Origin: Oscillospiraceae bacterium
GTDB taxonomy: Bacteria; Bacillota; Clostridia; Oscillospirales; CAG-382
Length of the DNA: 47,453 bases
Assembly (NCBI GenBank): GCA_015063785.1
Contig: SVTM01000024.1
Location: 1 to 47,453, forward strand
Direction of reading: 5' to 3'
Both the position numbers and the translations under genes were made by a program. How positions within the stretch are numbered: the stretch's first letter is position 1; each line of letters opens with the position of its first letter. The notes below the pieces were generated by a model. The model was not told the DNA's origin and did no database searches. It saw only the letters and a program-made list of their open reading frames with translations. Positions 1 through 7,994 of this stretch are shown in pieces.

Positions 1-510
1 CAATGCGATAGTTATAGTCCTGGTTGTTCTGTCCCAGATTTTCAAAATTCTCACCGATATAAATAACGGTTACTGTATCGCTGTCTGCAATGGAAATTTC
101 ACCTGCAGGCTGCTCAATATCATTGATCAGAACCTTTACGCCGGTAATCTTGGGTGTGGCTTCAAGCTCAGGCTGGTCGTTCTGATCATTGTTAATAGTG
201 TATACAATTACCTCAGCTTCATCCTTATTGGTATAGCCAATGCTGCCACTCTTCAGGGTGCTTCCGGTATACGTCTTGGTCGCAGTATGCGGTGTAGCCG
301 TCGTGTCGATTGTAAACCAATAAAAATTACCGGTACCTGTGCCAATGCGATAGTTATAGTCCTGGTTGTTCTGTCCCAGATTTTCAAAATTCTCACCGAT
401 ATAAATAACGGTTACTGTATCGCTGTCTGCAATGGAAATTTCACCTGCAGGCTGCTCAATATCATTGATTAGAACCTTTACGCCGGTAATCTTGGGTGTA
501 GCTTCAAGCT
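1..510. repeat. 342-bp near-identical direct repeat inside the secreted protein gene
   Basis: Bases 1-168 match bases 343-510 with only two differences (128/470 and 158/500). The period is 342 bp, exactly 114 codons, so the reading frame is kept. The first copy is cut by the window edge, so more units may follow outside. Confidence 0.9.
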
Positions 511-946
511 GGTCGTTCTGATTGTTATAATTGATGGTATAACCGGAAACAGTTTCACTTTCACCTGCATTGGTGTAGGAAATTGTTGTCCACGTCGAAC
601 TGTTCAACATGGAGGCGCTGTAGGTTTTGGTTGCTGTGTTTGGTATCACAGTCGTGTCTACCTCAACCCCGTAAGCGTTTAAGCTCCCACTATATGCACC
701 AATTTTATATTTGTGGTTATTTGTCAGCATATCAAAGTTTTCGCCCTGATAGCAAACCTCCACTGTATCGCCGTCCTTGATGTTGAGTACACCAACCGGT
801 TGCTCAGTTCCGTTGACCCTTACAACCACGCCTGTGATTTTGGCAGCTGTGTCCGCCGCCTGCGCCGTCAAGGCAAAGCTTGGCACAAATGTCATAAGCA
901 TTGCCAACGTCAGCAGCCACGCTGTTAATTTTCGAAATCGTTTCAT
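1..946 (-). CDS. Secreted protein with repeated ~114-residue modules (C-terminus outside window)
   Basis: The ATG at 946 follows a GGAGG ribosome binding site. The first ~30 residues form a Sec signal peptide: a basic start (MKRFRK), a hydrophobic core and an A-Q-A end. About 285 further residues are visible before the window edge. They fall into three related modules, each opening with a PKITGVKVLINDIEQPAGEI-like or ITGVVVRVNGTEQPVGVLNI stretch followed by beta-strand-rich sequence. The second and third modules are almost identical at DNA level (342-bp period), which indicates recent duplication. I do not recognise a named family. An Ig-like or other beta-sandwich surface protein is a guess from strand-rich composition. 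No catalytic motif is visible. It probably acts outside the cell or at the wall, but the C-terminus that would show anchoring is missing. Confidence 0.8.
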   Translation of the reverse strand, partial: MKRFRKLTAWLLTLAMLMTFVPSFALTAQAADTAAKITGVVVRVNGTEQPVGVLNIKDGDTVEVCYQGENFDMLTNNHKYKIGAYSGSLNAYGVEVDTTVIPNTATKTYSASMLNSSTWTTISYTNAGESETVSGYTINYNNQNDQLEATPKITGVKVLINDIEQPAGEISIADSDTVTVIYIGENFENLGQNNQDYNYRIGTGTGNFYWFTIDTTATPHTATKTYTGSTLKSGSIGYTNKDEAEVIVYTINNDQNDQPELEATPKITGVKVLINDIEQPAGEISIADSDTVTVIYIGENFENLGQNNQDYNYRI

Positions 947-970
947 AAAAAATCCTCCAATCGTTTTAAA

Positions 971-1047
971 TGTGAAATGAGCAATGTGAAATGTGAAATG
1001 AGCAATGTGCAATGTGAAATGAGCAATGTGAAATGAGCAATGTGAAA
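971..1047. repeat. Array of 11 perfect heptamers (TGTGAAA / TGAGCAA / TGTGCAA)
   Basis: Eleven consecutive 7-bp units run without interruption, using three related words: TGTGAAA, TGAGCAA and TGTGCAA. The orientation is opposite to that of the TTTCTCA/TTTCTAA arrays next to it. The two arrays meet head to head at TTA (1048-1050). Confidence 0.9.
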
Positions 1048-1050
1048 TTA

Positions 1051-1092
1051 TTTCTCATTTCTAATTTCTCATTTCTAATTTCTAATTTCTCA
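1051..1092. repeat. Left heptamer array (6 units of TTTCTCA / TTTCTAA)
   Basis: Six perfect consecutive heptamers lie here. They immediately abut, and partly encode, the stop end of the four-helix-bundle gene. The same two words form the right-hand array at 1435-1490 in the same orientation, so the gene is bracketed by direct repeats. Confidence 0.9.
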
Positions 1093-1456
1093 TTTTTACG
1101 CTTTTGGTTATTGACATTAAAATAGCAATAATTTCTTTGATATCATTCTGAATGCTATCAAATTCATTTTCAGTTAGATATTCTGTTTTATGAAGTAGCT
1201 TTAGCCAGTATTGTGTTTCATTTGCTTCTTTTAAAGCAATGTACATTTTCGAATTAAAGTCGGGCTTGCTTTGCCCCATCTGCGCCTCTGAAACATTTGC
1301 TCCGATTGATGTCCCGCTTCTTAAAAGTTGCTTTGACAACACAAATTCTTTTTTCTCCACCGTCAGATATTTATATAGATTGACAATTCTCACCGCAAAA
1401 TCAAAACTCTTTCTTTCAACCGCATTCTCTTTCATTTCTAATTTCTCATTTCTCAT
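1082..1456 (-). CDS. Four-helix-bundle protein, 23S rRNA intervening-sequence protein family
   Basis: A 124-residue frame with the family signature: an N-terminal ERKSFDFAVRIVNLYKYL helix, then QLLRSGTSIGANVSEAQ, then a long helix with YIALKEANETQYWLKLL. This family (S23/IVP, related to Avd accessory proteins of diversity-generating retroelements) forms small pentameric four-helix bundles. Its cellular role is unknown. Both ends of the frame run into heptamer repeats: the first seven residues (MRNEKLE) and the last few are repeat-encoded. The internal ATG at 1435 gives the more typical family N-terminus and may be the true start. Neither ATG has a good ribosome binding site. It is not inside an rRNA gene here. 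Family assignment is firm; function is not. Confidence 0.85.
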   Translation of the reverse strand: MRNEKLEMKENAVERKSFDFAVRIVNLYKYLTVEKKEFVLSKQLLRSGTSIGANVSEAQMGQSKPDFNSKMYIALKEANETQYWLKLLHKTEYLTENEFDSIQNDIKEIIAILMSITKSVKMRN

Positions 1457-1490
1457 TTCTAATTTCTCATTTCTAATTTCTAATTTCTCA
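1435..1490. repeat. Right heptamer array (8 units of TTTCTCA / TTTCTAA)
   Basis: Eight perfect consecutive heptamers, ending four bases before the stop codon of the tetR-type gene. They contain the upstream ATG of the four-helix-bundle frame. The words and orientation are the same as in the left array. Confidence 0.9.
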
Positions 1491-1491
1491 T

Positions 1492-2175
1492 TTAATCCAG
1501 TCTTTTTACAAATTTTTCAAACATTTCCTTTGCAATTTTCTCGCAGTCAAGCGAGACAACCTTTTGGATGGTTTGCTTGCGGTCACTTTCCGGAATGTCA
1601 TATATTTTCATCATCGAATCCAAAAACAAGCTGATTTTGTCATTTAGGGTGAAATATCTGTTCTTCGGAGCTGTAAATGCTGCAAGCTCGATTCCGCCCG
1701 TGACGTTTTCCACCCTTCTGAAATCTTCCTCCGACCAATCGAGTAATCGCTCTTTCAGCAGATGGTAATTTTTCTTCGCCGCCCAATCCTTTATATAATC
1801 AAAGGTGGCAGGGTGGCTGTATGCCGAATAGTACAGGTCATACGCCCTGTCATCGGTCTCGCACAAGGCAATCTGCACGGCAATTTCCATTGCATAAGAA
1901 AAAAGGCTGTCGTTTAACTTTTCCTGCGAATCGTCGATGATGTCTAAGTGGAAGTCCATGAGTTCTTCCATCAAAACACGGAGCAGATCTTCTTTTATTT
2001 TATAATGGTAGGTTATCGTTCCAAGTCCTATTCCCGACTCTTGTGCGATCTGCCTGTGGGTTGTTTTTGAAAAACCCTTTGTCAGAAACAACTTTGTCGC
2101 ACTTCTTATAATTTCAATTTCGGTATCGGACAGGGGGGTGATTTTTCTGTGTCTTGCAATAATACTGTTGAGCAT
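1492..2175 (-). CDS. TetR/AcrR family transcriptional regulator
   Basis: A 227-residue protein with an N-terminal TetR helix-turn-helix at about residues 20-66: TEIEIIRSATKLFLTKGFSK, then THRQIAQESGIGLGTITYHY, matching the canonical F-x-x-K-G and Y-Y/H-F region. The C-terminal ligand-binding part is all-helical and diverged, so the inducer cannot be predicted. The start ATG has GGGAG upstream. A perfect promoter lies at 2210-2238, with the palindrome TTGTACAA (2203-2210) beside its -10, a plausible autoregulatory operator. It is a single-gene unit. The repressor might control the downstream transport operon, but nothing visible proves this. Its stop codon touches the heptamer array. Confidence 0.9.
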   Translation of the reverse strand: MLNSIIARHRKITPLSDTEIEIIRSATKLFLTKGFSKTTHRQIAQESGIGLGTITYHYKIKEDLLRVLMEELMDFHLDIIDDSQEKLNDSLFSYAMEIAVQIALCETDDRAYDLYYSAYSHPATFDYIKDWAAKKNYHLLKERLLDWSEEDFRRVENVTGGIELAAFTAPKNRYFTLNDKISLFLDSMMKIYDIPESDRKQTIQKVVSLDCEKIAKEMFEKFVKRLD

Positions 2176-2209
2176 TCTTTATCATCTCCCATGTTTTCGT
2201 ACTTGTACA

Positions 2210-2238
2210 ATTATATACTAAACTTTTATCAATGTCAA
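2210..2238 (-). promoter_or_regulatory. Sigma-A promoter of the TetR-type gene
   Basis: On the minus strand TTGACA (2238-2233), a 17-bp spacer and TATAAT (2215-2210). The 8-bp palindrome TTGTACAA at 2203-2210 overlaps the -10/+1 region. The rest of the 2176-2420 gap is AT-rich and shows nothing else. Confidence 0.85.
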
Positions 2239-2422
2239 GATAGCTTTGTTATTTTTTTATTACTTTCGTGGTTTTTTATCTATTTTTTTACCTATACAGT
2301 TATTTTTTATCAACCATGTCGGCAAAAACAACCGACGCCCCCCAAAATAAAGTTCCATATTTTACCTTTTATCACACCGCCACACACTTTTTGCGCCTGC
2401 CGAGAATTGCACCGTTGCACAA

Positions 2423-2457
2423 CAAAAAAACAGGACCGCCCAAAAAGAGCAGTCCTG
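2423..2457 (-). terminator. Rho-independent terminator of the transport operon
   Basis: Minus-strand stem CAGGAC-x-GC / GC-x-GTCCTG (2457-2431) followed by a run of T (2430-2424). It sits 30 bp past the last permease stop and closes the seven-gene operon. Confidence 0.9.
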
Positions 2458-2486
2458 TAAAACAGTATTTGAAAACTTGTTTTCTC

Positions 2487-3527
2487 TTAACCAACAATAC
2501 CCGAACGCTCGATACCTTCAACAAGGGCATTCTGAGCGAAGAGGAAGATGATGAAGAGGGGAAGGATAACCAGAAGACCTGCGGCGTTGAGGATTGCAGA
2601 TTCATACAATTCCTGAGCAACAGTTGTTGTGGTCATCGAAGCAGGCACTTCAATAAGGCCGGGCAGAAGCTTGACGGCTGTCTGCGAGGGATACAGAAGG
2701 CTGGTGTAGAATGTATCTGTCCACGACCAAGAGAAGGCAAACATGAATATGGTTACCATCATAGGAACGGTCAGAGGAAGAATGATGCGGAAGTATGTCT
2801 TGAAGATACCCGAACCGTCAACATATGCAGCTTCTTCGAGTTCGTCGGGCACGCCCTTATAGAACTGACGGAAGATGAAGATATAAAGACCGTTCTTGAA
2901 TCCGAGACCTGTAAGCGACAGCAGGAACAGCGGCCAGTGAGTATCGGTGAGCTGAAGACCTGTTGTGTTGGGACCGAATCCGATTGCACCCTTGAGAACT
3001 TCGATGATACCGTAGATATCGAAATATCTGAACTTGTTGAACATCGAAAGCATAAGTGTCTTCTGCGGGATAACCATGGTAAGGATTACGAGCATAAAGA
3101 CGATTCCGCGGCCCTTAAACTTGAACTTTGCAAAGCCGTAACCGATAAGAGCTGTGATGAATGTCTGAATGACAGCTGTGAACAGCGAAAGGGTTGCGGT
3201 GTTGAACAAACGCTCAAAGTAGTCGTTGTCAAAGATGATGGCGCGGTAGGTATCAAAGGTGGGGTTCTTAGGAATAAGTTTTACAGCCGAGTCAGTGAAG
3301 TCTGTGGGGCTGAAGAAAGATGACGAGATCTTTGTAATGAAGGGGAAGATGATGATGTAGGAGATACCTACGAGGAGGACAAATCTGAAAATCTTCCAGA
3401 TCACTGTGCCAAGGAAGTTTGCCGAGAAAACGCGCAGACGAAGACGAGTCCAAAAACCGATCTTCTTGTAGTCCTTCAGCTGATCTGCGTTATGAACATA
3501 AAGCTTTTTGTTAGTCTGATTATTCAT
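2487..3527 (-). CDS. Carbohydrate ABC transporter permease, MalG-like (second pair)
   Basis: A 346-residue integral membrane protein of the CUT1 MalG class, which forms half of the inner-membrane channel of a sugar importer. There are about six transmembrane segments; the first is at about residues 48-70 (VLLVGISYIIIFPFITKISS). The EAA loop that docks the ATPase is visible as EEAAYVDGSGIFKTYFRIIL, with the usual G. It is the last gene of the operon, 18 bp after the MalF-like partner and just before a terminator. The start ATG has GGAGG upstream. The long hydrophilic N-terminus (about 45 residues) exceeds the family norm. The substrate is unknown; the operon context suggests an oligosaccharide or glycan fragment. 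Confidence 0.9.
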   Translation of the reverse strand: MNNQTNKKLYVHNADQLKDYKKIGFWTRLRLRVFSANFLGTVIWKIFRFVLLVGISYIIIFPFITKISSSFFSPTDFTDSAVKLIPKNPTFDTYRAIIFDNDYFERLFNTATLSLFTAVIQTFITALIGYGFAKFKFKGRGIVFMLVILTMVIPQKTLMLSMFNKFRYFDIYGIIEVLKGAIGFGPNTTGLQLTDTHWPLFLLSLTGLGFKNGLYIFIFRQFYKGVPDELEEAAYVDGSGIFKTYFRIILPLTVPMMVTIFMFAFSWSWTDTFYTSLLYPSQTAVKLLPGLIEVPASMTTTTVAQELYESAILNAAGLLVILPLFIIFLFAQNALVEGIERSGIVG

Positions 3528-3545
3528 TTTCGGTTCCTCCTTTCA

Positions 3546-4508
3546 TCAGTCTCTGCGCTGGTAGAAGATGAAGGACGAAAGCAGCAGAGCCACAAGTCCA
3601 AGCAATACAACTACGAGCAAGAAGTATATCCACGACATCGCGGTCGAAATAACACGGCCGTTTGCAACTTCGAGATATACATGGTCAATATAAGACATAA
3701 CTTGGTTCGATTCGGATGTGAACGAGTCGATGACGGTGTAAACGGCGTTTACAAGGATCATCGGGGAGATCATCGGGAAGGTGATCTTCCAGAAAGTTTC
3801 CCAAGGTGTTGCGCCTTCCATGGTACACGATTCGTAGATCGAGGGGTTGATCGACTGGAGACCTGCAAGGAATACCAGCAGCTGAACACCCGAACGGTTT
3901 ACGATGTTGAAGATTCCGTTTACGATACCGACAACGTAATCAACAAGCTCTGTACCGATGATCATGTTGCCAAGCAGTTTTTTGACGTCCATGGCGTTGA
4001 TGATATCAGACGCGGCAGACGTGGATGCACTACCTGTATCGATGGTGCCTTCCATGTAGGAAGCCATAGAGTTCGACTGGTCGATAGAATCGATGATACC
4101 TGTGGAAATAATAACAGGTACGAAGAAGATCGCTCTGAAGACCGCACGGCCAATCATCTTCTGATTGAGGACGATAGCCATAAAGAGTGCGAAGATAACG
4201 ATTGCAGGAACGTCAAGTACAAGCTGACGAAGGCTTGCCGTGAGGATCTTGATAAATTCCGGGTCGTCAAAGAGCGCCTTGGAATAGTTTTCAAATCCGA
4301 CGAAGGTTGTAACAATACCTGTTGCTGTCGGTCTGATGCTGTGGAAGCTGAGCTTTACCGAGTCAACAACGATAGGGAGATAGATGATTATCATACCGAC
4401 AATGAAAGGAAGTACGAAAAACCAACCTGCTCTTGCTTTTTTGGAATCAAGAGCCGCCTTCTTTCTCTTCTTCGGTGCTGTTGCCGGCTTTGTTGCTGTG
4501 TTATTCAT
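3546..4508 (-). CDS. Sugar ABC transporter permease, MalF-like (second pair)
   Basis: A 320-residue CUT1 permease of the MalF class, the partner of the downstream MalG-like gene. The N-terminus is Lys/Ala-rich and cytoplasmic (TKPATAPKKRKKAALDSKKA). Six transmembrane segments follow, starting with AGWFFVLPFIVGMIIIYLPI. An EAA-like loop is visible as YESCTMEGATPWETFWKITF; the usual EA-A residues are partly replaced (ESCTMEGA). A roughly 50-residue Ser/Thr/Ala-rich insertion (about residues 140-175) is unusual. It lies 18 bp downstream of the DUF5696-type gene in the same operon, with an AGGGGG ribosome binding site. Confidence 0.88.
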   Translation of the reverse strand: MNNTATKPATAPKKRKKAALDSKKARAGWFFVLPFIVGMIIIYLPIVVDSVKLSFHSIRPTATGIVTTFVGFENYSKALFDDPEFIKILTASLRQLVLDVPAIVIFALFMAIVLNQKMIGRAVFRAIFFVPVIISTGIIDSIDQSNSMASYMEGTIDTGSASTSAASDIINAMDVKKLLGNMIIGTELVDYVVGIVNGIFNIVNRSGVQLLVFLAGLQSINPSIYESCTMEGATPWETFWKITFPMISPMILVNAVYTVIDSFTSESNQVMSYIDHVYLEVANGRVISTAMSWIYFLLVVVLLGLVALLLSSFIFYQRRD

Positions 4509-4526
4509 AAATTACATCCCCCTTTC

Positions 4527-7500
4527 TCAGTTCTTGACCACAACCGAACCGGAAGGTTCGATTGTGGTGCCATTGTATACGCTGCTTGCAGTGCCCTTGT
4601 TAAGAACGACTGCACTGGTAAGAACGTCGCCGTAGGTTGCGGATTCTGCGTTTTCATCAAGCTTGAAGCTTTCGATCTTGACAAGATCCTTGCCTGCGTC
4701 TGTAACTCTTACAAAGTCAAGAGATGCGATGTCAGCAACACCCTCATACTGATAGTTGTTTGCGCCGTAGTTGAGAATGTATGTGTAACCGTTGGAATAT
4801 TCAACTCTTACGATATCTTCATCGATAAGCTCGTGATCTACGATCGTGCAAGCCTGGATATCCTTAAGAGCAGCGTTGAGCTTCTTGTATGTGCCGATAA
4901 GGTCTTCCTTCCAGATGTTGTACTTGATGGAGTAGTACTTGCTGAACATCGGGAAGTTCTTGAGTTCGGAAGTGTTGTCCACTTCATCGTCGGAATAGGA
5001 GAGAATGAAGTAGGGGTTTGCACCGTTTTCTACACACTTGAGAACACTGTAGTTGTAGTCACCGTCGAGGTTGACAGCGGTACCTGTAAATTCGATACAG
5101 CCGTGAAGCACCATTCCGAGGAAAGGAACAGCTTCGCTGGCGTAAATATTACGGCTACTGTCAAGAGGAAGGTCGGTGATAAGGTCAGCGTACTTGTAGG
5201 TAAATGCATTACCGCCGCTGACAAGGATCTTCTTGCCGTCTGCTTCGAGCTCGGAAAGAAGGGTGGAGATTGCTTCCTTGGATTCTTCACGGGTCATGAT
5301 ATTGTCTTCGCCGTTGTCAGAGCTGAGCTCGGAACCAAGGGTTGCAACAGAAATGCCGGGGATGCCGTAGCCGTTGTACTTTTCTCTGATCTTGTCATAG
5401 AACTTCAGCATACGGTCAGCGTTTACGATAAGAAGGTCGTCTCTTACAAAGCCCTGATAGAGAGCGTTGTAAACACGGTGAGAAGCAATCTTGTTGTCAA
5501 CCGTGCGGATAGCGTCGTCCTTGTCAGAGAAGCCGTCGAAGCTTCCGTCCTTCATAACGTAGGTAAAGTCGAGGTCGGGATAGATCTCAACGTTTGCCTT
5601 AAGAGAAGCGTCCTCGCTGATGGTTGCGGCGTAGCTGTTGAGGTTCTTAAGACCCTTTTCGCCGCCGATAGCCTTCTGCACCTTGAGCTTTGAGGGAGCT
5701 GTGTGCTCCATACCGCCGTTGTACCAGCCTGTGAGCTTGAGGTTGATGTTTGTAACATCGTTTGCAATAAGCTCGTCAATCATGGTCTGGCTCTGCTCAA
5801 AGGTTGTGAGAGGAGTGTTTTCTGTAACGGGAATACCGACTACCTTCTGAGTTGTCTTGATCGAACCGAAGTTTTCAAGGAAGAGCGGGATGCTCTGGTT
5901 GTCATCGATATCGTTTTCAACAAGCTCGCCTGTGGCGATAAGATAGGTGCGAAGAGCGTTTGCCATGCCTACGTAATCGGCCTTGTCTTCCTTGAGCATA
6001 AAGATGCGGAAGGTGTAGTTGCCGGTGTAGTTACGGTCAATGTCAACTGTCCATTCGTCGCCGCTGGAGAGAGAATATGTGTCGGCAAGTTCGGGGTAAA
6101 CTGTTGCATATGCCGAGTGATACTCGTGGGTAATTCCGCCGTGGTCGGTGGAGATCTGAACAAGCGAGTCACCTTCGGTCATATATGCGAGAAATGCTGT
6201 TCTACCGTCGTCATTCTTGTTTTCGGGAAGAGCAACAAGATTGTCGGGCTTTTCGAGATTGTTCTTTTCGATAGCCGCCATAAAGAGGTCCTGCTTGAGG
6301 TCGTTGGCAGGCTCTGCGTCGAGGTTACTGTCAATAAGAACAGATGTGTAATCGGATTCTTCGGGAGCGAAGACACCGTTCTGAGATGTTACGTCGATAC
6401 CGTAGTTGAGCTTGAAGCTTTCGTTGGTGGTAACGTCCATCATTTCGCCGTCTACGTCTCTTGTGTCGGTATACTGAACAGTATACTCTTCGGAGTGTTC
6501 AACGATGGTGAAGTTCTGGTCACGCTTTACACCGTAAGCAGGAAGTCTCATAACTTCCTTGTTCTGACCGGATGTGGCATAGAAGCCATAGTCCTGACCG
6601 TAAACCTTACCTGTGATGACCTTGGTCTGAGTTCCGATGTCCTCAAATCTGATAAGCGCGCCGGAGCCGTCGGGATAGAAGGTGTAGCCTGTTTCGCCAT
6701 GTCTGCCCGCGCCGAGATAAGGAAGGATTCTAAGCTGTGTGATGGTGAAGGTATCCTTGTTGTAGCTGATACTCTTTGCAGGAACTCTGATCTTGATTCC
6801 GTCCTCGTCAAAGTAATATTCGATCGCCATCTTGAAGAGAGGAGGATTGGTCTCGTTGCCCTGATATTCGAGCAAGAGGTGGTCCGACTGAAGGTCTTCA
6901 TAGGTGTAATCGGTGTATTCCTTGATAAGAGTTTCCATCTGATACTTAGGTCTTGTGGAGCTCTGTTCGTTAAACTCGTAGAAGTCGTACTTTTCGATGA
7001 TAGGATACTGGATGAGAACGTTGTCTCTTGCAGAACCCTTATATGCATCGAGGTCTCTGAGAGTGTAGTAAGCAAGGAGCTTCTTGATATCTCTTTCGAC
7101 CTGATCCTCGATCTGCTCGGGGGTCATATCTGTGGTGGGAGCCTTGTTTGCAACAGTGAACTTTGCAAGGATCTCTTCTTCAAATCTTGTTCTTTCGATA
7201 AGGATAGGAAGAAGGATTCTGGTTTCCATACGACCAACGGTGTATTCAACACGAACACCTCCGCGGATGCGGTCGTAAGAAACCTGCAGGTTTTTGGCTG
7301 CATTTTCAAAGGTGTTGTAGGTGTTACCGTTCTGACCCTTGACGTAATCAAAAACGAACTGCGAAAGGAGCTTGCCCTTGGTTTCGCTGTTTGCCTTGGA
7401 TGTACCGATGTCGTAAGGGTTGGTTGTAAGGATCTGACCTGTTGCCTTGTCAAGGAAAGCAGCAGCACCGGTCAGCTCATCGATAAACATGATCTGACCT

Positions 7501-7976
7501 GCGTTTTTGCCTTCGTTGTACTCATAAACGTATTTCATTGTTGTGGAAATATATTCATGAGGGCTTTGGAAGATGGTTGTCTTGTATCTGTCGATATAAG
7601 TTTTCATATCGTCAGCGTAGGTGGCAGAATCTTCCGAGGGGAGGTAATATGTTTCTGTAGCCTTCTGGGTGGTGAAGAGAACTTTTCCTTCGCCGCCGGG
7701 CTGTTCGGAATAAACGAAATAGATGTCGCCAAAGTTTTCGTTTTCCTTGTCTTTGATGACGTAAAGGTCAACGCCGTAGCTTGCACAGACGTATTCAAAT
7801 CCGAGCTCTTTAAGCTCTGCAACTGTCTGGGGAAGTGCTGCGGCAAGCTCTGCGATGGCAGCTTTTGCTTCATCGCTTTCTGCTTTTCCTGTCTCGTCTG
7901 CCATAACGGGCATGGCAACCACACCGAGAAGCATCATGATTGAAAGGAAAAGCGATATTAATTTTTTAATATTCAT
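4527..7976 (-). CDS. Secreted DUF5696-type protein with TIM-barrel-like C-terminal region
   Basis: A 1149-residue exported protein. The signal peptide is MNIKKLISLFLSIMMLLGVV followed by AMPVMA, with cleavage before DETG. There is no lipobox and no transmembrane segment. From memory of annotated Paenibacillus and Clostridia genomes, proteins of this size beside paired CUT1 permeases and a YIP1 protein are annotated DUF5696. The N-terminal ~650 residues are beta-rich, with a YTFYPDGSGALIRFED segment. Residues ~690-1010 alternate strands and helices (INLKLTGWYNG, NVEIYPDLDF, PGISVATLGSE, KKILVSGGNAF), resembling a glycosidase-like barrel; this is inference. The function is undetermined; glycan binding or hydrolysis is plausible. 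It is in-operon, with GAGGTG upstream of its ATG. Confidence 0.75.
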   Translation of the reverse strand: MNIKKLISLFLSIMMLLGVVAMPVMADETGKAESDEAKAAIAELAAALPQTVAELKELGFEYVCASYGVDLYVIKDKENENFGDIYFVYSEQPGGEGKVLFTTQKATETYYLPSEDSATYADDMKTYIDRYKTTIFQSPHEYISTTMKYVYEYNEGKNAGQIMFIDELTGAAAFLDKATGQILTTNPYDIGTSKANSETKGKLLSQFVFDYVKGQNGNTYNTFENAAKNLQVSYDRIRGGVRVEYTVGRMETRILLPILIERTRFEEEILAKFTVANKAPTTDMTPEQIEDQVERDIKKLLAYYTLRDLDAYKGSARDNVLIQYPIIEKYDFYEFNEQSSTRPKYQMETLIKEYTDYTYEDLQSDHLLLEYQGNETNPPLFKMAIEYYFDEDGIKIRVPAKSISYNKDTFTITQLRILPYLGAGRHGETGYTFYPDGSGALIRFEDIGTQTKVITGKVYGQDYGFYATSGQNKEVMRLPAYGVKRDQNFTIVEHSEEYTVQYTDTRDVDGEMMDVTTNESFKLNYGIDVTSQNGVFAPEESDYTSVLIDSNLDAEPANDLKQDLFMAAIEKNNLEKPDNLVALPENKNDDGRTAFLAYMTEGDSLVQISTDHGGITHEYHSAYATVYPELADTYSLSSGDEWTVDIDRNYTGNYTFRIFMLKEDKADYVGMANALRTYLIATGELVENDIDDNQSIPLFLENFGSIKTTQKVVGIPVTENTPLTTFEQSQTMIDELIANDVTNINLKLTGWYNGGMEHTAPSKLKVQKAIGGEKGLKNLNSYAATISEDASLKANVEIYPDLDFTYVMKDGSFDGFSDKDDAIRTVDNKIASHRVYNALYQGFVRDDLLIVNADRMLKFYDKIREKYNGYGIPGISVATLGSELSSDNGEDNIMTREESKEAISTLLSELEADGKKILVSGGNAFTYKYADLITDLPLDSSRNIYASEAVPFLGMVLHGCIEFTGTAVNLDGDYNYSVLKCVENGANPYFILSYSDDEVDNTSELKNFPMFSKYYSIKYNIWKEDLIGTYKKLNAALKDIQACTIVDHELIDEDIVRVEYSNGYTYILNYGANNYQYEGVADIASLDFVRVTDAGKDLVKIESFKLDENAESATYGDVLTSAVVLNKGTASSVYNGTTIEPSGSVVVKN

Positions 7977-7994
7977 AAATCACACCTCTTTCAA

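Noticed and set aside
971..1490. CRISPR array
   Set aside because: The units are 7 bp and contiguous, with no 20-40 bp spacers. No cas genes are present.
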